Position numbers and translations under genes: made by a program. DNA of 64,000 nt. It comes from Rutpela maculata. Taxonomy: Eukaryota > Arthropoda > Insecta > Coleoptera > Cerambycidae. A model generated the notes under the pieces. It was not told the origin of the DNA, did no database searches, and was given only the letters and a program-made list of their open reading frames with translations. This document shows, piece after piece, positions 56,561 to 64,000 of this stretch. The stretch spans positions 12,943,077-13,007,076 of the forward strand of contig OW386289.2 of NCBI GenBank assembly GCA_936432065.2, read 5' to 3'. Each line of letters begins with the position of its first letter. Position 1 is the first letter of the stretch.

Positions 56561-57612
56561 TGAAAACAAATTGATTTTATACACATCGTTATCGTTAAAA
56601 GTTCCATTATGCTATTTACACTTAATTTAGTTTTGGCCAATGTATTAGGTTGTATTGTATTATCTTGTATGAGTTTTATCCACTGGAAGTTTGGTAAAGA
56701 AGCTAACTATCAAAACTAATCGGCAGGTGTGTATCACCTAATTTACTGCCTGTCACTAAATTGATTGGTCAAATATTTTTACCTATTAGTAGGTCGAATT
56801 GGAGTAATTTCTGACTATAAATGTAAGTTGGGTATATCATTGGTGATTTCATTTAATTATATTAACTTCTTGAGTTTCACGCAATGCCAAATATGATCTA
56901 AAGTTATTACCACACACACTTAGATTCACCTTGAATTACTTGAACTAGATTCAGTCTACCACAGTACTCCCGTAATATATTATAAATAAATATGCAGATT
57001 TAAGTGTAGACCTTAAAAATTATCATTTAATTAAAATCTCTTAAATTATACGCTACGAGTTTTCGTCTTATTGTAACGACTCTTTAAGAAATGACAAAAA
57101 TGCGTTGCTTGACATACATACTAGATTAAATTCATTTTAATATATAGTTGGAGAAAATTATATAGTAATAACATATTCTCTAGTCATACATTATAATATA
57201 ATATGCTGTCTGTATACATAATACAATTGTAAATAACGTAAGTAAGGCATAAATATAATTAAAAGTACAATATCAGAAGGCCATTACATATAGAGTGCTA
57301 CGATAACAGGATTCCGGAACTTTGTTCACTGTCAACATCTTAATTAAGTAGGCAATAATTATGCAAGATACGATTGTTTTAAAATAACTACGATATTTAT
57401 CAAATCTGTATTCTAAGAGTACTAGCGTTTGAAATAAGCTTTTAGTTGAATGTGCTTTGAAGACCGATAGCAGTAAGCAATTTATTATTTTTTCCACTCC
57501 CACAATACAGGGCGTTTCACGAGGAAACGGACGAGTATTAATGGCAGATATAAAACACCGAGGGTAATCATAGTCACCCATGGCAAAAGCTAGTTGGGCC
57601 CTCGTTGCTGAA
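56561..57612. other. non-genic AT-rich spacer
   Basis: No coding domain is recognised. ATACAGGGCGTTTCACGAGG at 57507 is a solo MITE-type end, of the CAGGG class. Confidence 0.4.
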
Positions 57613-58490
57613 ATACAGGGTGTTTTATGTATTCTTGCCAAAATTTCTTTTGGCTACTACTTTGTAAAGGAATTGAATAATAAGTTCATATTTGGCACAT
57701 GTAATAGTCCAGGAGCCCGTGACATCGAAAGTGCCGTCATCGAGTATTTGAAAAATTCTATTAAAAATTGACTGTAGGAAAACATACGAACAAAATGAGC
57801 TTGGTATGACGAGATTTTTCTTGGCGGAAGTATTTTTAATTAAATTAATTATCATTAAAAAATAATGATGTTTTACCGTTTTCGCGAAGATTGATTTCAA
57901 TTAGAGCATTTTTTAGGAAATTTCATGCTCTTTCAGAAAAACCTGGTATGACAACCTCTACTCTACCGAAAATATCTGTCATATTTGAAAAGAAAGAGGT
58001 GATAGGTAACAATGTTTTACCGTTATGGCGTGGAAACTTTTTTCTTATTTTGTTCGTTTTTGTATGCTCTTTCAGAATATCATGGTGTGAAATACCTGTC
58101 ATTGGAAAATTTAACAGTAGGTTGTCCCCACCGAAAGGAGTAAAAAAATGAAAATTTTTTTAAAAAATGACCAAAAAAATTACCTTATTTTTTTTGTAGG
58201 AATGCACCGCCAATGACTTCAACTAATCTAACGTAACGCGGTACAACCATATCACTTTATCAGACTTGGGATTGACACTACTGACAGCAAAGCTGGATCA
58301 TTAGATAGAATTGACTTTTGATTTTAATCAAATCACGCTACAAAAATACCGAAATAAATCGAAATAAATCGAAGACGTTGATCTTATGCTGAAATGAAAA
58401 GCAGATATACCAGATATTTAGTTAAACCGGTCAATGACACGGCCGTTTAACTATTGTTCGAGCGGAAGCAAAAAACGCGGCTGTCTAGTT

Positions 58491-58635
58491 GTCTACACAC
58501 GATCCAGTGGCACGGAGCCAGCCTTGTCGGCATGCTTTGAACTCATTCGTAAAAGTGAATTGGTCCGCTGGAATTCCAATTATCTTCAAAGCGTACCAAC
58601 AATGTTGACTACCTGCCGCTCGATCGTGTGTAGAC
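58491..58635. mobile_element. 145-bp MITE
   Basis: GTCTACACACGATC at the left end pairs exactly with GATCGTGTGTAGAC at the right end. Looser pairing extends inward (GGCATGCTTTGAA / TTCAAAGCGTACC) and outward. Confidence 0.7.
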
Positions 58636-59309
58636 CTCTTTTTTTGATCTCGTCGGCCGGCTCACTTTTTATGCCAATTAAGGAAATGTAAACAACTCGA
58701 ATACGTTATTTCGCCAGTAAGTTCGTCGACCTCTTCAGAATTAGGTCAGGACTTACTCAACATCAGTAGTGTATCTTCGCAAATTGACTAATAATTTAAT
58801 ATACTAAATTACCTCAGAATCCTCTAAAATTTTGCAGGGGCTTTCCCACATTGAAGACTAGAACGCCATTTTATTTTCCGCATTTCTTGGTAGATCACGT
58901 TGTATATAACACCCCAATGATCTTCATATCAATATTTTCCAAATTATTCAATGGATAGAAAATCTTTTTTTAAGTAAATTTTATGAAGCAGATGACTAAT
59001 TTTTTTCTTATATTTGAAATTTTATAAGTTTAAGCAAATGCAAATAAAAAAATAGGCTAATTTTTAGAGAAGTTAATCTACATATAATTTTTCGGATTTT
59101 CAAATAATCCATTAAAATTTTACTAAGAGAATTATCACATATTTTTTCTGAAGTTACGAATTATATAAAGTAAAATATCCAAAAACCAATCATTGTAGAA
59201 TTATTATATCAATAATAAAAATAAAGAAAATCAATGCTTTTGCTAATAAGAGGAGAAATTAAGGTTATATAATTAATAATTGTTAATTTTTAAGAAACAG
59301 TATTTATTA

Positions 59310-59480
59310 ATAATCGTCAAAGTTAATATCATCACAATCATAATGTCTATCGTCCTCTGATTCTTCACTTTTGTCTTCATTTTTCATTATTACTAATAAT
59401 TTCTTCGACTTTTGGTGGAGCTACTTGACCAACATACCGTAATGGTTCAAGTCTATTTTCTTATTAAGTTGCCATCCACC
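59310..59480 (-). pseudogene. coding remnant with GWQ...P motif, acidic tail
   Basis: The minus-strand frames read YDPTEGGWQLNKKIDLNHYG and, one base shifted, LEPLRYVGQVAPPKVEEIIS, then DKSEESEDDRHYDCDD. The GWQ...L.P...AP spacing and the acidic tail recall the region just before the cysteine cluster in B2, but no cysteine cluster follows. Either a distant relative of family B or an unrelated TE protein. Confidence 0.3.
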
Positions 59481-60497
59481 CTCTGTTGGGTCATATAAAA
59501 TACAGGATGGTGCAGTCGCATATTGTCACATTTTATTTATAAATATGGTCCGTAGAATTTTTTGCGATAAAATTTTTCAGCATGAAGGAATATTGCAGAA
59601 ATCAAAGTTTATCATGCCTTTATAAAATGCATCGTTGTCTCTTGTACTCGCAAAAATGTTTAAAAATAGTTCAAATCTTGCACTATTAACACTATAATTT
59701 TTCATTTTGTACATTTCATTCAATTTATTCAATTCGCTACTTTTTTAATTCCGAGAGTCAAAACTATGCAATAAACAGGTATGACAGGTATTTCCGGCAG
59801 TTTTGGGGTTCTCATACCATGAAAGAGCGCACAAAAACGAACAAAATTTAAAAAAAGTTTCCACGCCATAACGGTAAAACTTTGCTACCTATCTCCTCCT
59901 TCAAATAGGTATGACAGACATTTTCGGCAGAGTAGAGGTTGTCATACCAGGTTTTTCTGAAAGAGCATGAAATTTACTAAAAAATGCTCTAATTGAAATC
60001 AATTTCCCCGGAAACGGTAAAACATTATTGTTTTTTAACGGTAATTAATTCAATTAAAAATACTTCCGGTAAGAAAAACCTCGTCAAACCGGGTTCATTT
60101 TGTTCGTATGGTTTTTTACAGTCAATTTTGACTAAAATTTTTGAAATCCGCGATGACGGTACTTTCGATGTTACGACCTCCCCGCCTATAATATACTAGT
60201 ATAGTGAATAAGTACACGTATGAGGCAAAAGAAATCCAGGTCTGGAAAGAAAACGTTTTAGTTCTACATGAAAACAATGCCCTGTATATGTTTTTTAAAA
60301 ACTTCAATATATAATTCAAAAGGTACTTAAGAACCCAACAGAATTTTCAATAATTGTTTTGCACACTTTTGCCGCCTTCGAAATAAGTTCCACTAAATAA
60401 CACAATTTGAGACTTGAAAAAATACCGATGATGATACGCGCAAAAAATGTTTCCATAAATAAATTTGGTATTTGCTTTTTCTTTTAATAATAATTAC

Positions 60498-60692
60498 TAG
60501 TCAACCATCCTAGGATGGCAAGTAGCCGCGCAGAGAGAGAAGAAATATCGTCACTGTTGGACAGAGACAAACAATCTCTTTAAGCTTCTTAAACTAGCTA
60601 GCAAACTAGCTAGCTAGCTAGCTAGCTTAATAAGCTTGTTTGTCTCTGTTCAACAGTGACGATATTTCTTCTTTCTCCTAGAATGATTGACT
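60498..60692. mobile_element. 195-bp hairpin MITE with CTAG-repeat loop
   Basis: TAGTCAACCATCCTAGGA at the left end pairs with TCCTAGAATGATTGACTA at the right end. Stem GAAATATCGTCACTGTTGGA / TCAACAGTGACGATATTTC is nearly perfect, and the loop is (CTAG)n at 60592-60627. Confidence 0.85.
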
Positions 60693-61488
60693 AATATTAT
60701 GTTTTAATTACCAATGTTTATGGGGGCGATAAAATTAAAAAACAAAAAAATTAGAAGCCACCCAATCAAGAATCTATCTCATTCCTTTCATTTATGAAAA
60801 ACTAGTTAAACAGCAACATAACATACCTATTAACAACACAAGTTGAACAAAATATCTTCCAGCAAGGTACTTCTTTGAAAAACTGCCTGTTGTATGAAAT
60901 AAGAAGAAGCGGGAGATTTTTGTTTTCCTAATTTATTGATGAGACAGATTAGATTAAGATGAGATTAATTGACAAATACCCGACAGTATTTTCAGAAACC
61001 CACATAACTGTGGCAAATTTGTGGAAATTACATAATCAATATGGTCGTTACTTATTTTAGGTTTCATTTTCTACACTTGTTTTCTATTTCGTCAATATTT
61101 GAGGAAGACTACTTAAAAAAAATTCGCACTTATTGCTCCAAAATAACACATTTAATTTTTCTTGTAATGCAGTTTTAATTCAAGTCGGTAATTACTCACG
61201 AGCCTCAGCGGATGCAACAGTGGAAAATCTAATTTTTTACATTGCCTTATGAAATCAATGATTCAAATAGTTTTAAGATATATTCGCGACTCCAGCTAAG
61301 CTTACGCCCCCTAGATTTAGGCATTGGAACTACAAAATTGACGTCACTCTGGAGTTAAAATGTATTTCGTAAGGCAAAGTTGTCTTTTCAAGTTTATCAT
61401 TAAATTCCTTGCTTATTTATTTCAGCCCAGCTTAGGTCAATGGTGTTGTTGACATATTCACATTGTTTGTGAAGTGAATTGTGAAATT
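60693..61488. other. non-genic spacer
   Basis: No gene recognised. AATTGACGTCACTCTGG at 61336 lies upstream of the THAP-like fragment. Confidence 0.4.
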
Positions 61489-61600
61489 ATGGCAACATCC
61501 AAAGCTGAAACCAAGAGCAATAGAAATTTTTGTGTTTATGGATGCAACCAACACCGCCTTAATAATTAGGTGGTGTTGATGGAACTCGGTTGGGAAGAAG
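61489..61600 (+). pseudogene. possible THAP-like start with element end
   Basis: ATG at 61489 opens a 26-codon frame, MATSKAETKSNRNFCVYGCN, then QHRLNN. The CxxxC context is that of a THAP N-terminus. Immediately after, TAGGTGGTGTTGATGGAACTCGGTTGG resembles, in part, the inner repeat of the THAP element at 44846. Very short; weak evidence. Confidence 0.3.
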
Positions 61601-61696
61601 ACAAAAAGTTTAATGAATAGTATTTCAAAAGTAGAGCAGAAAATTTTAAGAACCGATGAATTGGAAGGTCCGAATCATAAAGCCAGCGATCATATG

Positions 61697-62397
61697 ACAG
61701 CTTACTTTTGATAAACTTCTGCTTAGTGCAAAATGACTTTCCGTCTTTATGGAAGAAAACTGTGGTAACTGTGCTACCCAAAAAGTCTAATCCTGATGAA
61801 TTTAAAGATCTTAGAGCAATAAGGATTTTGCCAACGTTATCCAAAATCATTGAAAAAATAATGAAAATGCAACTAAGACAACATTTTGTGAAAAATAATT
61901 TGATTCCTGTAAGTCAGTCTGGATTTAGGCCTAGTGGCTTGGTCACAGTTATACCACGGCTTTGCTTCAAATAGTTGATGACATTCTATTAGCAGTGGGT
62001 CGAGAAATCTGCACATGCTTAGTTCTGCTGGATTTCAGTAGAGCATTATATTATAAATTATGATATGCTTACAGCAATACTTCATTATATAGGTCTTTGA
62101 AGATTCAGTATAATTAATTGATAGTTATATAAAAAACCGCGAGCAAAGTGTGCGATTAAATAACATAAACTCTAATTATTTAACTTTGAAATCCGGTGTA
62201 CCTCAAGTCCTTAGCTGCTGCTCTTTACAATCTATACAAGTAACATCAATAACTTGAATTATTGTAAAATTCACTTATATGCAGATGACATTACTCTTTT
62301 CTTTCCTTAGAAGTGGAGAGAGCTTGTTTCCATATAAATGGGGATATTAAAAAATGTATAATGGCAGCTCCAGGTCACGGTTTAATAATAAATCCAA
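61697..62397 (+). pseudogene. LINE5 reverse transcriptase, first part
   Basis: The open frame 61708-61974 reads FPSLWKKTVVTVLPKKSNPD, then ILPTLSKIIEKIMKMQL and NLIPVSQSGFRPSG. Remnants in other frames follow: LVLLDFSRA, SGVPQ near 62197, YADDITL near 62280, and GHGLIINP ending at 62396. These are ordered RT palm motifs of a non-LTR element. Frameshifts are numerous. The last codons join, across the inserted foldback, to SKSEVIIFG at 63595. Confidence 0.75.
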
Positions 62398-63593
62398 TAG
62401 TCCAATCAATGAATGCCCAAAAGGGGATTGTAGAGAACATTTTGGAGGGGAGAATTTTTCTCTTCAGGGATGTGTTGGGGGTAGTCAGGAGGTAAACATG
62501 CTAAAAGTCCCCGCCCCTAGCCCCGCCGCTTCAGGGGAGAGGGGGGGTGGAAAAGTTCCTTTTTTCGATTCTTCGCTTATAACTCGGAAATGATGCGTCG
62601 TATGGGAAAAGGTAATCTATACGAAATTAAACGTAATTAAATTTCCCACAAGAATGTTTATATTCATTTTCTTCCTATGTGTTATATTTTACGAGATATT
62701 CGCCAGCGAAAATCGATAATTAATAAAAAAAAAATCAATTGTGTACCTTGAATATTTCTATCAAAGCGGTTTACCGTGGTCTGCTAATAAATCGCAGTCA
62801 CAAAACAATCTTTATTTTACAACATTAGACGTATTATAGAAAATCATTCACCTGCTATAAAGGCAAAGCTATCTGCGGTACCAAAATATGAGGAAAAAGA
62901 TTAAAAATCATATTGGTTTTTAATCTTACGAACGATGAATTTTACGTAGCCACCACAAATTGCGGAAACTGAGGACCCCTTTGCCAGATGAGCTTATGTA
63001 TGAGATATCCCCCATCAATAATCAAAGCAAATTTTGATGTATGTACGTTTGTGGTGCCGATTGGATGCATTTTTTAGAATTTCTAACATTCAAAATGTTT
63101 TATTTTTTTCAGCATATTTTGGTACCGCAGGTGGATTTGCCTTTATAGCAGGTGAATGATTTTATGGTCATAAGTAGATCCTAATTTGTTCTATACTTGA
63201 GTAAAATTTGATTCAAATCGGAAACAAAATGAAAAAGTTATAAGGGTATCTTCATTTTAAGTGAGTCACACTGTATATTTAAGGAAATGTCTAGACTTCG
63301 ACAAAATATTACGTTAGTAAATACGTCGAGTGTTGTAAAATAAAGATTGTTTTGTGAAATTTAATTACGTTTAATTTTGCATAGATTACCTTTTCCCATA
63401 CGACGCATTGTTTCCGAGTTATAAGCGAAGGATCGAAAAAAGGAACCTTTCCGCCCCCCTCTCCTACTGAAGCGGCGGGGCTAGGGGCGGGGACTTTTAA
63501 TATGTTTATCTCCTGACTACCCCCAACACATTCCTGAAGAGAAACATTCTCCCCTCCAAAATGTTCTCTACAACTCTTTCATTGACTGGACTA
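62398..63593. mobile_element. 1.2-kb foldback inserted in LINE5, CAA duplication
   Basis: TAGTCCAATCAATGAA at 62398 pairs with TTCATTGACTGGACTA ending 63593. CAA at 62395-62397 is duplicated at 63594-63596. Removing the element and one CAA restores the LINE5 frame (INP-SKSE). The arms pair through CCCCGCCCCTAGCCCCGCCG / CGGCGGGGCTAGGGGCGGGG and CCCATACGACGCAT. A second inverted pair (about 62850-62915 and 63110-63165) matches X1 ends, so an X1-type MITE is nested within. Confidence 0.88.
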
Positions 63594-63750
63594 CAAGCAA
63601 ATCAGAAGTAATAATTTTTGGACCTAAGAAACAAAGAAATTATGTTAAATCTCCATTTTAAAAATTTTTGTAGAAAACAGCGTGTTGGAATAAAAGATGA
63701 AGTTAAAAGTCTTGGTGTTAAGTTGAATTCACATGCATCTGATATCCGAT
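63594..63750 (+). pseudogene. LINE5 reverse transcriptase, second part
   Basis: SKSEVIIFGPKKQRNYVKSP, then remnants with KSLGVKLNS in another frame. This is the post-palm region of the RT. The stretch after 63750 to the window end shows no recognisable motif. Confidence 0.7.
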
Positions 63751-64000
63751 GATACGATGATCCGAAAGTTTTTCTATTGGTGGAATTATTTGAAATTAAT
63801 TTGGCGGGCTGTCACCCTCTGAAAATTTTGACTTTTATCCGGCGCGACGTCGGATATTTTGAGGTTGAATATTTTTCTGATGACGTATAGATCTTAATCT
63901 CACTTTTATTGACAAACTGTTCCTAACCATCAAAATGTTTAAAAATGTGACTAAAACGCAAATTGAAAATTGCAGGTTGATTATCGCAAACTTTTTCATG

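Larger units (their letters stand above)
57613..60288. mobile_element. 2.7-kb foldback element, TACAGGG ends
   Basis: The arms run from about 57613 to 58100 and from 59775 to 60288. Anchors are CATGCTCTTTCAGAAAAACC / GGTTTTTCTGAAAGAGCATG, GTTTTACCGTTATGGCGTGG / CCACGCCATAACGGTAAAAC and GACATCGAAAGTGCCGTCAT / ATGACGGTACTTTCGATGTT. Arm-internal duplication is also present (GTATGACA...TGTCATA pairs). The loop holds a small MITE (58491-58635) and a coding remnant (59310-59480). Confidence 0.85.

Noticed and set aside
1..64000. CRISPR arrays, LTR retrotransposons, bacterial operons.
   Set aside because: Tandem repeats here are internal to foldbacks; no gag/pol with LTR pair, no spacer-repeat alternation, no prokaryotic gene organisation.

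Overview
This window looks like non-genic, repeat-dense insect (or other arthropod) DNA. It is AT-rich, has no convincing host gene, and is made almost entirely of transposable-element debris: non-LTR retrotransposons (LINEs), a Penelope-like element, a tRNA-derived SINE, Tc1/mariner-type, hAT-type and P/THAP-like DNA elements, a Crypton-like tyrosine recombinase, and an unusual number of foldback (long inverted-repeat) elements. Nearly all coding remnants carry stops or frameshifts. No rRNA gene, functional tRNA, CRISPR array or operon was seen.

Layout. 0-8.4 kb: foldback elements, a two-module SINE and an internally deleted Tc1-like copy. 8.97-13.29 kb: element E1, with long terminal inverted repeats, a Cys-rich gene tail (B1), and a right arm split by two hAT elements with 8-bp target duplications. 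14.4-17.8 kb: two further gene relics (B2, family A) separated by a truncated LINE. 19.9-21.9 kb: a 2-kb foldback with internal ~120-bp repeats. 23-32.2 kb: a LINE (LINE2, minus strand) cut by a plus-strand LINE (LINE3) and by a better preserved 4.2-kb LINE (LINE1, minus strand). 33.2-37.3 kb: two large palindromic elements ending in CAGGGTG next to TA. 38.4-47.7 kb: a Russian-doll nest (M1) whose host is a mariner-like element holding an intron-bearing transposase relic; X1, inserted in it, carries gene B3, itself broken by a THAP/P-like element. 48.6-51.5 kb: a foldback holding gene B4. 52.0-52.9 kb: a truncated E1 relative. 53.9-54.8 kb: the tyrosine recombinase relic. 55.6-56.6 kb: the Penelope-like relic. 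57.6-60.3 kb: a foldback. 61.7-64 kb: a LINE fragment interrupted by a precisely placed foldback.

The thread running through the window is gene family B. Five loci (B1-B4 plus a tail at 52.4-52.6 kb) encode parts of one protein, with an XPG/PIN-like acidic motif series (EADTR, DxD, GCDT) followed by a conserved C-terminal eight-cysteine cluster. Three of the five lie in elements bounded by long inverted repeats or their remnants. The XPG plus Cys8 pairing recalls the Academ superfamily, but the apparent TA target sites do not fit what I know of Academ, so this is the best candidate for an undescribed element family. All family assignments are from reading the sequence and recall; no database search was possible.
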